Below are positions 35,661 to 48,504 of a DNA stretch of 64,000 nucleotides, one piece after another. The stretch's first letter is position 1, and the number at the start of each line of letters is the position of its first letter. Position numbers and translations under genes: made by a program. The stretch comes from Rotaria sordida (Eukaryota; Rotifera; Eurotatoria; Philodinida; Philodinidae), in contig CAJNOL010000744.1 of the NCBI GenBank assembly GCA_905250125.1, positions 1-64,000 on the forward strand, given 5' to 3'. The notes beneath the pieces are model-generated. The model saw only the letters and a program-made list of their open reading frames with translations. It did not search any database and was not told where the DNA came from.

Positions 35661-38600
35661 GATCCCTCTGATTACAGATATAATCCTACAGGATCGTTTA
35701 TTCAGATGTGGCTAATTTTCAGACAAATCAACAAAAAATAGGTTTGGAACGTGTTGAATTCATAAAGCTATGTGGCAATATTGATGGAAAAATTACTATT
35801 GAACAGACTAGTATGTATAAAATACTATCTCGAGTGAAATATCTTTTGGGATACGCATGAAATACTTGAGCTTCTTGAGCAAGAATGTTATGCGCTATGG
35901 ACAAATCTTGAGGTCTGCGTATGTTAAGAATGCAAAAACAAAGTTCGACCTGACATGACATTTTGATACTTAAAGTCTTTAGTATTTTAGTGAACATGCT
36001 CAAAATAATGGGTTTTGATACATTATCAACTAAAGTTGATAAAGTTATTAGGGATCAAGATGCAGAAAGTAATCATTTGTTTATAAGATCACTAGTCTAT
36101 TTACAATTGATGAGTTTGAAATAACATTCTAAAAGTTTTAAAAGTTATTTTGAACCCATCAACGGTTGTAAAATTATAAAGGAAGTTTATTGAATGAATG
36201 CTTTAGATCTTGATCGAATCGATTGGGAAGGATTATTAAAGATTATGGGTTATTTATTAAATAAGAGGGTGTTGGTGTAGGCATGTGGTTGTGGGTCTGG
36301 ATCTGGGTCATCTCTGCATCCAGATTCACACCCACATCCTTACTATCAACCAACACACATGAACTCTATCCTTCAACTTGAAATAAACTACTTTTCAAGT
36401 AACATATCATGATGAATCTCAACAAATAGTTAATATCTATCGATGTTCTTTATCTTATATTTTTTATTGTTTCTTACATAAAATCTTCTATAGTAAACAT
36501 GGTTTTCATATATGCTTGTGCGTAATAGAAAAAAAAATCTATTTGTAGAGTTTATCCTTGAATAAATGATACCAGTTCTGGGCGAATCTTTATCACTTTT
36601 TCTGAGTTGTCTTTAACCAATAGATATAAATCAAGATAAGGAGCACTTTGAGCAGTTAATATTGATGAAAAACTTGGAGCAATTGTGGAGTTCAGACCAT
36701 TAGTTCATAAAACAAGTCGACTTTTTTCATAAAACAAATCGAACACTGGAGCTTGATTTAGTTAGTTCTTAATTTGACGGCAGGTCAATGATTAACTATC
36801 GATGATAATTTATATATAGATTTGTGATAATTTCAGTTTTAAGTTTGAAACCATATTTTTTCTCCTACCTCTGGATATGTTTTTACGATTCATATTTGAA
36901 ACAAGAATATCGATGTCATCTTTAGAAAACAGACTAGAAAGATACTCTAGTTCTTTGCGTTGCCATTAGCCTATCGGAATGCATCGTTTATAGAGTTTCT
37001 CCTTCAAATGAGATGTCGTTTATAAACAGAAATCACCACCAAAATAATGCACGAATGTTCATGTTAGAACAAAAGTAATGAAGAAAGTCGAATTACCTTA
37101 AGAGGAATAAGTTTTTTCAAGTAAACTATTGTAGAGATCGTTCATAGTTCATTGCCATGTGTTCTTTTAGAACGAAGTGAGAGCTAGATAATATGAAAAT
37201 TTTTTCAGAAATCGTTTGGATTTGACTTCGATTAGTTTGTGTGATACAAAAAGTTCTTCTCTGATCAATAGAACGAGTCATTGTTGTGAAGAAATTCTTC
37301 GATGAACTATTCAATGCTCAATTTTCTCATATTAGTGATCCAAAGTCTAGGGATTAACTTTTTTTGCTATGATAAAACAATTTCGACATGTGACTTAAAC
37401 ACGTTGGCATGTGGACATATTTGTGTATATTTTTTTGGTATAGCGACACGTAATGCAAAGGAAGAATAAAAGACAGATAAAGGAAGAACATCGTTAAAAA
37501 ACGAGCACGTGTGATTATGAGTGTATCCTTACGAAATCAACTGCCTACCTTATAAAAATGTCATACTTCGTTGATGCACATAACAAGATAGAAGTGGAAA
37601 AAAACAAAGCAATTTCGTCATCGATAAATATGTAGCACAACCAGTTACAAACATACATAAAATATAATTCATACATTCCAGTATCATTTGTGGTACGTGA
37701 GTATATTTTATTTTCAACTTATTTAAAAGACAATCCATGAGATAATCAAGCCATTTTTAACAGCGCCATACTATTTAAAAAACTCACCTTCCCTCTCTCG
37801 TTTATTGTTGCACTGTAAATATTAAATGAATACTGCTTTCTTGAAGACCGCGTTAGCAAAAGCTCAAATGTTTTCATATTATTATTAGTTGTCAAACGAT
37901 TTTATAATTTGCAAAAAATGCTTGACTTTCTAAAAATAGAATCTCAATCTGATTTACTGGAAAAATTTATTCTCGAACGAGTTGGAAGATCAATGACAAT
38001 TTTTAATGATGGTTGAAAGTCAAATCCAGTTTTATAGAAAACATATTTGAACTCCACAAAAAGGGAAAAATCAATATTACTTTCTGGAATATTATTCAAG
38101 TAATAACGACTATAGAATTATTGTTTAGTCACATATATAAGTCAGTTGATGGTGTTGAGAATTTATTTTGCTTTGACAGCTACATAGCGTATTTCAGTTA
38201 ATAAAGTGCAGCTAGTGCATACTAGTCTATTGTATAGTAATGAAAAGAAGCAATAAATTCTTTTTTTTATTGATGATGAGAGAGGGAGTAAATATGATTA
38301 TTTTTCTGAAAACATTTGTGATATTTCTCATTGGTTTTGTTTTTGAACTATATGATAGCCCTCGTATATCGTCCCTTGCATTCAACATTGATTGCTCACT
38401 TTGAGATATTTTTCTTATAACAGAACAGTTTATTTTATATAATTACAATTCCACTAGAATTCCCACATATTTAATTAGGTACATAAGAGCAATTTCTCAG
38501 TAGTGATGATGTTACTTTTGTATAAAACTACAGTCTCCTTTCGTAATATATATACATATGCAAAAATCTTTGTAAGATAATTGTTTTTTATTTGATATTG

Positions 38601-41600
38601 TTAAATTATAGTACGTATCTCAAGTAATGCTTAATTTTTTCTTGCCTGTATATACGTTTTTGATCTATAAGCAGAGTTAAGGTTATAGGTAAAATTGATA
38701 TAGAGCTGAAAGAGCAATATTTTGTAAAGATGAAAAGTGGCAATAGATATTCTATCTTCTGTAAAATGTTCAGAATGCGTAATCGAATTCGATATTCTAG
38801 AAATGCCCATATGAATGCAATCGTGATTTTCTAACTCGAAAATCAAAACTTGAACGTTGAAATTTCTTGAGTAACATATTTTGAAGAAAATCGAAATTCA
38901 TTGTTGAATTCGTATTGACATTTCTAGAATATCCTATTCTTTTCTCTATAACGTATTTTCTATTGTACAGTGTGGAAACAAAACCCATGTTTAGAAAGTT
39001 GTACATTGAAATTTTCAACTCATGAAATTGTACCTATTCCAAGTTCTGTCGAACGGACTAATGATAAGTTTTTTTCTTTAAGAGAAACATTTCATTTTTG
39101 TTTTATTCCGTAATAGCTTTGAAAGCGTTTGACGGTGTTTCCTTGAACCAATCTCTATGTATAAGATTGAAAAATATCTTAAAAGATAGAGTGAAACTCG
39201 CTCTATAAAATAGTATATTTGACTTTTTTGCAGGCCTCTCGTCCAAAGCATAAAATCTGAAGTAGTGACCATGACAGGATTGATTCTCAAAATAATACAC
39301 TCTTGAATTTTTTGTCTGCATGTTACTTTTCATTTCGAAGTTACAATGATCAAAAACAGTCTCAACGAGCTTAAGTAGAGCTAATGAATGGCTATCAAAC
39401 GAGGATAGCATATTTGATATTGCACCATGAACACGTACTTATTTTGCTCTCACAATATGAGGAAGTGATCATGAAAAATGAGTTTGTATCCATTTTTTAT
39501 CAGTTTCTTATATTTCTTTAGTTTGTTATCTATCCTCACTCAAATTGAAGAATACAAGATTCGTATTCAGCATCGAAAACTGCATTAGTCACATCAGTTG
39601 GATGCTTTATCCAACAAGTGGCTTGAGAGCTAAAAGACCATCATACTTCAGTCCATTAGTCTAGCAGACATATAACATCGTTCATATAATTGAAGACCGT
39701 TTCATTTATATTGTGGCATTTAAAAACACCATTTTGTTGAGTTTTTCAAGTCCCATCTATTCGTTCGTTTCAGTTTCAATTTTGATGAATTTTCTGCAAG
39801 ACAAAAAGTACTTTAGCGCGAGATCTTTCCAATTGGAACAGTGTGTGCATCATCACATATTGCTATCTACGTAAATAGCTATTCGATAAGCACTGAAGTC
39901 TTATCAATCATTTACTTTTACTCTGTCTTCCCTTTCACACTTTTAGAAGACTCGAATACCAAACAAGACAGGTAGCTGTCAAGAACATTAACGAAGTCGA
40001 CTACTATCCATGAACTGCTCTTTCATATTCTTGGATCATACTAGAAACTTTCCGGCAAACGGATTGTCCTTTCTAGAAGGCTTTGAGCCTTATTGTAAAT
40101 AGTTAAGTTTTGCTGAAAAAGTGTTTGAACCTATCATATAAACGTAAGCAGAGGAACCTTTACTCCTCAACAGACATGCTCCGGTGATGAAGCACCATAT
40201 AACTTTCTTCTCGTTATACTCCTACTCTCTTTATTAAGATAATATGTCAGTATAGTGCACGAAATGGAGCAAGGGTCTGTAAATAATCTGGCAGGGACCG
40301 TAAGTTCTGTTGTCATTCACTGTTGTCTTCAGCAACATTGTCTTATCTGTTTGAGCACTACTTGCTCTTTCTACAATTACATTGTCCTCGTCTTAGTGAG
40401 TCGCGCAATTTCAACAGACAATACATTCATCATCTACTATAGGTATACTAGATGAATGAGTCATAAAGAAAGATTCTGCTTAGAGGTTCCATTGAATGAA
40501 TGAGATTTTCATATAAGGAAGCATGTGTTTGACGATTGCTGTTGCACATAGGCTTGCTGTGATCTTTCATAGGATTCGAAACATTATAGCAGTGAATTTG
40601 GGATAAGGAAAAGTAACATTTCGATTGAAACTTTACTGCTTATTGTTCTTGACAAGAGAATTCATTTCTCGATAGTGGATGGGTGGCAAATCTTTTTGTG
40701 GTACCCTACATAAACTCCTTCATTTCATTGTGTTTTGGAATATATCAGTTCCTATGTGGAATAGGAAGTGAAATATTTTACACCGTGTTGATATTCTATT
40801 GTGGTTTATTATCAAAGCAGACTACAAAATGTAAATCAGGGACGTACTGTCGTGACACGTGAGATGATCGACTTAATAGGGGAAAAGCCAGCTATGGCGC
40901 ATTCAATTTTACTGGGAAGTTTGGTCTGCAATCGCGATCAGTTACCTATGTTACCAACCTTTCGTACTTTTCAACACAGTGTCTCCGGAAATAAAGCAAT
41001 GGTCTCTTGCGCATATGATCAGTTATCCAAATTTTAGCTATGCTAAATTTACACAACTGGAATCAAAAGCAGATGTGTCTATATTTCAGATTTTGACGCA
41101 CGATACAGTTCAATGATACGAACTTCAGTAGATTAATCGGGGTCGTGCTAGTTTTGAGACTTCCTTTTAGGTCAGAAATATGAGGTCTAGTCGAGCTTTG
41201 ACAGATCGAAAGATACACGCGAAATAGGAACGTGAGAGTATGAATAGATAATACAAAAATATGTCAGAAGCTTTCATTTAACAGATCTTTGATTTCGGAG
41301 ATCAACCAGAACATGTCTGAAACCTATGCATCAAGTTCATTCTTTCTAATACAAGCGAAGGATCCATATTGACCATCAATACGAATAAGGAAAGGATTGT
41401 CTATTGAAAGTGACTTTGATCGTGTTCCTAAAAAAACCTGATTGTTTGGAGGAGGACCAGGATGATTGATGTAGATGAGGTGTTGAAGACGTAAAAAAAG
41501 TCAAACTGGTATCCACACCATCTCAAATCTTCTTTTTGTGAAAATGTGATTAGTAATAAGTACTGAAGTATATAGCAAGAAAGTGAACACTTCCTCCTTC

Positions 41601-42628
41601 TCCTTCCCTCATGGAGACCGTGATAAACAGAGGGAATCGGCAAAGCTATTGAGTATTATAACGATCGACGTGGATAGGTCTCTCCCTAACGAGTGAAACC
41701 AATTCATCATGTTTCACATTTTAATCTTGAAGGAATTATCCTGAAAGATTTTTGACAAGAATTATGTTTGTTGACATTCGAATATATTGAGTGGGAGACA
41801 GTCATTTCAAACCAAACTTTCGAGATATTCTAATGACCATGAAACATATAGATTAAAGCTCATCTTAAAACTCCTTGATTCGATTTTCTCGATCACTTTT
41901 GATCATCAGGTAAAGATACAATGGAAAGATCCTAACTGGGTGCAGGAGGTACAAGCGTACAGATTCTTGTAAATTTGACTATATTCTTCAGACCTTATCC
42001 ATTCACTAGATAAGAACCCAAGAGTGATGAAGCGTCTTGGAAGACTTCTTCCTTCGTACGGATCTTTTCTTCGAAGTTTTAATAAGTCTTCACTGACACT
42101 AATTACATTTATTGTTGGTCGACTGTTTGATCAGCTTCGCACAACTGTTTTCTAACTGGTGTATCTAGAATTCGTCTGACACTGTGTTCTGTATAATTAA
42201 GCCTCTACCACAGACATCATCGGTAATGTATTAGTTGAACAGCTAGCTTCTAAACAACCTCGTAGTATATGTAATAGGTTTATTTTTCTTTACGATATGT
42301 TATGAATAATTAATCACTTCATGTGCTAAAAGACTTTGCCCTTGTTCTAGGTATCGATAGAACCGTGACAATAAGAATTGATGATAGAGGCAAAAACTAA
42401 CTCTCTTCATACGCTGAACACTTTTTTTACATTTCCCCTTCTGTGGTAGCACCATCCATTGGTTCTACATGTTTTTCTGTGGAGACCCTTCAATCGTGGA
42501 AATTCTGCAGTTTAGCATGGGTCTCATAGTTGAACTTTGTCAGTCAGATTGAAAGCTTCAAACAGAAAACATGATTGATGATTTTTTTTCGGTGTTTCTA
42601 GAATGTCGTGTCTGTAATATTAGCGACT
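35661..42628. other. Long gene-poor part of the interrupting block
   Basis: No intact gene supported. Coding-like scraps occur: 35723-35860 on plus, after a TTTTCAG acceptor, reads 'VEFIKLCGNIDGKITIEQ' and ends at a stop; about 36195-36280 reads 'LDLDRIDWEGLLKIM'. These may be remnants of one gene. Base composition is less AT-rich and the flanking E2-unit repeats are absent. A fragment near 41710 resembles the fold-back interior at 3880. Confidence 0.4.
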
Positions 42629-43957
42629 ATGACCGCCACTTCAGTCGTAAATGTACCTTTTCTCGACCTTCCCGTTGAACTGCTTCATCGCATAATTGAT
42701 TATTGCGATACTCACACTATTCTTTGTTCGGTTCGTCGGGTCTGCCAACAAATGTATGCCATTGTCAACACTTATGGTCGATATGAGCTTATTTTGAAGT
42801 CAAAATCACTGAACAACATGACGACACTTGCTCGTCTTATTCAACCCGAGAGTGTCATTTCATTAACGATCTTCCATGACCATTGGATGGATAGGTCTAT
42901 TTATCGACTTACGTCGCTGTTCGATTGTAATCGATTTACTCGACTACGTTCGCTGAGTCTTCATCGAATACAAAATAACGATTTGGAGCATCTCTTACAA
43001 AAGTTGAGTGCTGACTCTGTAGTCTCCTTTTCGATAGAATCGAGCGAACATAGGAATAGCAGAACATGGACTTTGGTCTTATCAGTATTCAGTCGATGGA
43101 ATCTTCGAAGACTATGTCTGAGTAATGTGCCTTACACAGCAGACATAGTATGGCCGGATCAATGCATGTTAGAGCACTTAACGATCACTTGGTGCAAGTA
43201 CAACGACTATCTGATCATTCTTTGTCGGTTACCTCATTTACAAACTCTAGTCATGCAAGACTACACTGTAGGTAATATGGATAATACGCTAATTTCATCC
43301 CCTACATCTATATGTCATCTGTCACTGAAGTCTTTGATCATCACTGCCTGGTCACTTCGCACACAAGACTTCGAATCACTGCTTCCATCAATACCATCAC
43401 TTCGCCATCTAAAATTTGTTTCTGAGAAGCGAACATTTGACTCTGTATTCGATGGCTCTTATTGGGAACAACTCATTTGTGGTAAACTACCCAAACTAGA
43501 TATACTTGAATTCTTCTTCTCTTATAAATATGATGTAAACGACGATTTCATCAGTCTCAAGTCACTCGTCGTTCCATTTCGAACTCAATTTTGGGTTCAT
43601 ATCAAACGTTGGTTTGTAGCCTGCGCATACGTTCCAGGATCACGTGAAATCTGGCTTCATACGACGCCTATTAACATCAATGACAACAAAGAATTAGTCA
43701 GATGTGAAGTATCGTGGATTGATAACACCTGTCGCTTGACACAACGGTCACTAGGTACAACGGCTGACAGCACTTCAGACGAGGTATGTGAGGAAATCTG
43801 TTTGAAATCAGAATTGATCGTTGTATCAGATCTGATCATTGTATCAGTTCTTGGCAAGTACGAACTTCTCGAGTACGAATACGATTACAGCGCAAACTGC
43901 ACTCAAAACGAGAATTTCGAATATCAGTGCTTCGGAACATGTGTTCAACACCGTTAA
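42629..43957 (+). CDS. F-box protein with LRR-like C-terminal region
   Basis: A single exon of 442 residues from the ATG at 42629. An in-frame GTG lies 21 bp upstream, behind an acceptor-like TTTCTAG. The F-box lies near residues 10-50: 'LDLPVELLHRIIDYC', then 'CSVRRVCQQMYAIV'. The remainder has irregular leucine-rich segments such as 'LEHLTITWCKY', 'LPHLQTLVMQDY' and 'IPSLRHLKFVSE', as in F-box proteins that use LRRs to bind substrates for SCF ubiquitin ligases. Intronless F-box genes of this build are numerous in bdelloid rotifers. Codon use is clearly less AT-biased than in NGDN or the rod gene, matching the surrounding block. The partner Skp1 and substrates cannot be told from sequence. 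Confidence 0.82.
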   Translation: MTATSVVNVPFLDLPVELLHRIIDYCDTHTILCSVRRVCQQMYAIVNTYGRYELILKSKSLNNMTTLARLIQPESVISLTIFHDHWMDRSIYRLTSLFDCNRFTRLRSLSLHRIQNNDLEHLLQKLSADSVVSFSIESSEHRNSRTWTLVLSVFSRWNLRRLCLSNVPYTADIVWPDQCMLEHLTITWCKYNDYLIILCRLPHLQTLVMQDYTVGNMDNTLISSPTSICHLSLKSLIITAWSLRTQDFESLLPSIPSLRHLKFVSEKRTFDSVFDGSYWEQLICGKLPKLDILEFFFSYKYDVNDDFISLKSLVVPFRTQFWVHIKRWFVACAYVPGSREIWLHTTPININDNKELVRCEVSWIDNTCRLTQRSLGTTADSTSDEVCEEICLKSELIVVSDLIIVSVLGKYELLEYEYDYSANCTQNENFEYQCFGTCVQHR

Positions 43958-46900
43958 AGCACATGTATCAAATATGAATAGTTGCCCCTTTGTATAAAAT
44001 CGAAGGTGAAAGACATTAGCTATTTACTTGATCTTCCAAAGAAAGAAATAGGTATTTGATACCACTTGAATATAAAACATTTTATCTAAAGAACACAGAC
44101 GGATAAGGTCGCTTTTCTGTTCTGAACATATTTCATTTTCTTTTGTGTTGAAATCAATCCAATAGTAATATCTAACAATATTGCAAAGATTTATTTCACA
44201 ACCTCTCTCTATCATTGTTTCGAGCTACACCCGTACTTCTTTACAAGGTCAATAAAAACTTGCCAGTTCTTCGAACGGGTACGAGTACGGCTTGAAAATT
44301 TTATTGAGAGATGTTGCGAGATAAATCGTTGCAATATTATCAGGAATCGTCATTGAATTGGCTTTAAGACAAAAAAGAGCTGGAATATTTTGGAAACAGA
44401 AAAATGGTCTTATCCGTCCTCCTCTCTTAAGATCCTTGATACTCGAGTATGACTCCTTTGAGTATTTCGCTCAGCTCTGTATCGTATCGTGTGCTATCGA
44501 AGGTTTTGTGTGACTCGACTTCTGAGGTTCTGCAGAACCTCTTCAGGGATCGGAAAGGATGCTGATGAATTCTGTCTAATCATTGATCGAGATCATAGTT
44601 GCTGTTTAGATATAAGTTCTTGTAGGAGATTTTTCAGGCTACACCGAATTGATTGCTGCTTCTAATAGACTACAAAAAGAGATTCTATTCTTCGTTAAAT
44701 TCTCCCGAAAAACTGCTGAAAATCCGTGAAGTTCTCACCGATATACATATTAGACAGTAGTTGTAAGCATCTTTAATTTTTTCTTATTCTAATTCTATGA
44801 GAGACCTATTACAATCCTTCTGGATTACTTTTGATTTCAATATCGTCGGATACTACTTCATGGTTCTGAGAAAGTCCTGTTTCAAATCTTGCTTCAATAT
44901 TTTTCTCCAATTTTCATAAGGTTTTCAACAAGTCCTGGGCTAGTTAAGGATGAGAATAAAGGTAGGTGGATGGATGAGCGAAGTGACAAACGTCATGTTC
45001 ATCCATCCATCTACTATCCCATGTAATTTATTTATAGATGGGTCTACGAGAAACAATAGATAGATCCTTCTTCGATATACTTTCAGTTCTAAACTGACAA
45101 ACATCACGTAGAGTCTCTCATAAAAGAATAAATTGGACCTACAATAAAAGCAAAGCTGTAGTTAATCAAAAAATTAATAGGACGTCTACAGCTTTTCTCG
45201 TTCGACAGAGCTTTTGAATCAAAGAAGAGATATTGCGTCGCCTTTGTCTATATCCTTCGAAAGTTCAAAATATGTTCTATCTTCTACATATAAAACAAAG
45301 ATTTCTATTTAAACCCCACAGTTCTATTATTGTTTTCCTAAAAATGCTAGCTTGTCGGATAATAAAATTATTATAAATTTCAAAATAGAAGAGGCATGAC
45401 TATTTTTCAAATAACTTTTGATAAAAACAAGACAAAGATCTACAATGTTCACTATTGGAAAGAGGAAGTCAAAGCACGTCGAATCATACATTTCAGATTT
45501 TTTCGATACATTTATTTTAGAATTCTATATCGAGCTTTTCCAAAAAGCTTTTAGCACAATCCCTGTGCGGTTAAAATATAAAATACAACGAAGTGGCTTG
45601 CATTGCTAATGTAGACTCTCATCATGTTGATAATGATTGCGAGCAGGCCATAGGAGTAGCATGTAGAAAATGTCTGTCACAGTTTGTACAGTGAACCTGG
45701 TGGTGATCCATTTTTCTCACTATTAGAAGAAGACAAACAATTATATCTCTACCTTTCGGCTTCCTAGCAGTATGTAGTATTACCTAACAGCAGATCATTA
45801 GCTAGGTATCTTTCCAACAACTAATACTAACTGTAGATCTGGACAGAAAGTCGACCTGACGCAGAGTTCTTGCACGCAATCGCTTGAGCTTTCCCATACA
45901 CATTGACTAGCCAAATACTAGTCAAAAGGGCAGATGTAGGTCACAACGTAGTTAACATGTTATCAGACTGGTGATCCAAGACAAGCAGTCATTAATGACT
46001 TGTCTAGAGTCATTTCATGACTGTTGATATCGAGGTTTGAACACAATACCTTTTGGATATGTATCAAACAATGTATAGTCTATTCTGCTTTCGTGACTAC
46101 TATCTCACTATTACGTAACTTCAACACTCATTTTCAATCTTTTTTCGCAATATCTAAATTCTCAGATTGGTTAGCAAGAGAGTTTTCTGATTTTTCGGAG
46201 TGCATCAGAGTCGCTGATCAAATTTAAAATCTATGTGATTATGTGACTTCACATTTTAAGCATTAACTAAACATGAATTATATATGTTTCACTGAGAATG
46301 ATGGTGGGTGAGTGTTTGCGGTTCTTCTTTACACCTGCATCTATCAATACTCAACATTAGCATAGATATCTGTTTGACCTAACCTCAAACTCGGATTCTT
46401 CAAACCAAATTCATTTTCGGCATACTATTTTGAGTGTGGATGAGTGGGAATGGAGGTGTAGGTCAGACCAAAACTGATTCTTCCACTGACTGACATTCGC
46501 ACACGCATCTTCTGATTTTTTCCTGCTACGGAGAGACCTACCGTTGATGAAGAATACTGTGTAGTATTCTTTTAATCGAACGACAATTATTGCTTGCGTG
46601 CTTTTATCGTCATATTTAAATGTAGATCAGCGCGAGTAGCTGTAACTCGGAGAGATCATTTCATGGATGTCTGGATACTTGAGTGTGCACCCTCTCTTCA
46701 ACAGCATTCACGACTCTGTCTACATACAAAGTAGCGGCTCTTAGAAGATCATTTTCATTTTGAAGCAAAACTCTTTGAAAATGATAGAAACCTAAAACAG
46801 AGTGAAACTTGACTATATTGCTTTTATCGTCTATTCTATATTGCATTTGTATACGCTAAACGCATTCCTCTCAATTACTTCGATGCGAAAATTATAGATA

Positions 46901-47048
46901 CGCCATGCTCTTATTTGAAAAACTATTTTGAAATGTAATTTATTATCTACTGAATCCGAAATTTATTTTTCCACTATCTGCATACCAAATCCTGCTTTAA
47001 AAAAATGGCGTGCCACTCGCTCACTCAGGGGTGACCATTCCCTCATAG
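43958..47048. other. Intergenic, no gene seen
   Basis: No supported gene. A short inverted repeat lies at 44960-45020 ('ggtggatggatgag' against 'tcatccatccatctac'). The frames at 44024-44215, 45418-45609 and 46024-46227 lack coding character. Confidence 0.45.
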
Positions 47049-47564
47049 GCCTTGTCTACACTAGAAAAGTTAATGCTAAATTAAGAAATGTAGTTGGTTG
47101 GAATGTTAATTCAGATTTAATGCACTTTTTCGAGACGAATTAAATTTTATGCACCAATCGAGAAAGAATTTGATCCACTAATTAAAATGATGAATGTGCC
47201 TCGATAAAGTCGCTTTATATCATCGGTAGATAGATATTTTCAATATGATAAACTATTGAATATAAGTGAATAGGGACTGGAGCAATAGAATAAGCAATAC
47301 TACAATATTTAAGGAATCTATAGATGAAAGAAATAAGTTAGAACAGTGGATACTTTATCAACAAACTCCATTAGTCAGTCATTAATTATCAAAGAGAAAT
47401 GGAGGCGACATTTTATCTCTTGAATACGTGTTAAAATTATGCACTTCCACTATATTATAGCGACCACTTTTGGGTTTTGATTAATGCATTAAATTCATAA
47501 GTGTAGACGTATGTAGATTTAATTCGAAACTAATACCGAATTATTTTTCTAGTATAGACAAGGC
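47049..47564. mobile_element. Short TIR element, ~516 bp
   Basis: Terminal inverted repeats GCCTTGTCTACACTAGAAAA (left) and its near reverse complement at 47545-47564, with TA nearby on both sides (46-47 and 65-66 of the respective hundreds), hint at a Tc1/mariner-type TA target. It has no coding capacity. Confidence 0.5.
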
Positions 47565-47697
47565 TATATAGGCACCTTTTTCTAAGTCATACTACGCTCT
47601 CTATTTTTTTTGTTAATGTATCAATAAATAGAAACTTAGTTTATTGTTCGTTGTACCACTCACTACATAAAAGCATCATGTGTAGTTTTTCAAACAG

Positions 47698-48504
47698 ACA
47701 CTCACCACACTAAATCTTGATTTCAATCAAACTGGAGACAAAGAAGCACAACATCTGGCTGATGCTTTACAAAGTAACACGGTGATCCTCATCCTTTCTT
47801 CATCTCTTTCATATATTCATCTGCATTTTTTCACATAGACAATCACCATACTCAGGCTCTCCCTCAATCAAATCGGAGTTTGTGGAGCACAACATCTAGC
47901 CGATGCATTACAAAATAACATAGTTACCCTTATTCTCTCTTCATTTCTCTCACATATGCATCTGCACTTTTTCATACAGACACTCACTACACTACATCTC
48001 TCCTCCAATCAAATCGAAGCTCTTGGAGCACAACATCTAGCTGATGCATTAAGATACAACAAGGTGATCCTCAATCTCTCTTAATCTGTCTCATATACTC
48101 ATCTGCACTCTTGCGCATAGACACTTATCACACTAGATCTCTCCTCCAATCAAATCGGCGTTCTTGGAGCACAACATCTGGCTGATACATTACGAAATAA
48201 CACGGTGATCCTCATTCTCTCTTCATCTGTCTCATATCTTCATCTGCACTTTTTCACATAGACACTCACCACACTAGATCTCTCTTCCAATCAAATTGGA
48301 GCTCTTGGAGCACAACATCTAGCTGATGCATTACAAAATAATACGGTAACCCTTATTCTCTCTTTATCTGTCTCATATCTTCATCTGCACTTTTTCACAT
48401 AGACACTGACTACACTAGATCTCTGGTACAATCAAGTCGGACTGAAACTTGAAGACCGTTTGAAGGAACTGATAGAACGGAATAAACAACGAACAAAATC
48501 ATGA
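47698..48504 (+). CDS. 3' part of an LRR gene (NLR/RNI-type), one repeat per exon
   Basis: Exons are 47698-47781, 47839-47922, 47980-48063, 48121-48204, 48262-48345 and 48403-48504, separated by five introns of 57 bp. Each of the first five exons is exactly 84 nt, encoding one 28-residue ribonuclease-inhibitor-type LRR such as 'TLTTLDLSSNQIGALGAQHL'. The last exon adds a partial repeat and a charged end 'LKELIERNKQRTKS' before TGA. All introns are phase 0 and nearly identical to each other. The first repeats are the most diverged. No upstream exon, start codon or NACHT domain could be found before 47698, where other repeats lie, so this looks 5'-truncated. The LRR type resembles NLRC3-like proteins. 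Confidence 0.75.

Noticed and set aside
39078..39411. Two overlapping minus-strand ORFs of 70 and 102 codons.
   Set aside because: They overlap in different frames, have no family motif, no supporting paralogue and no promoter or splice signals.
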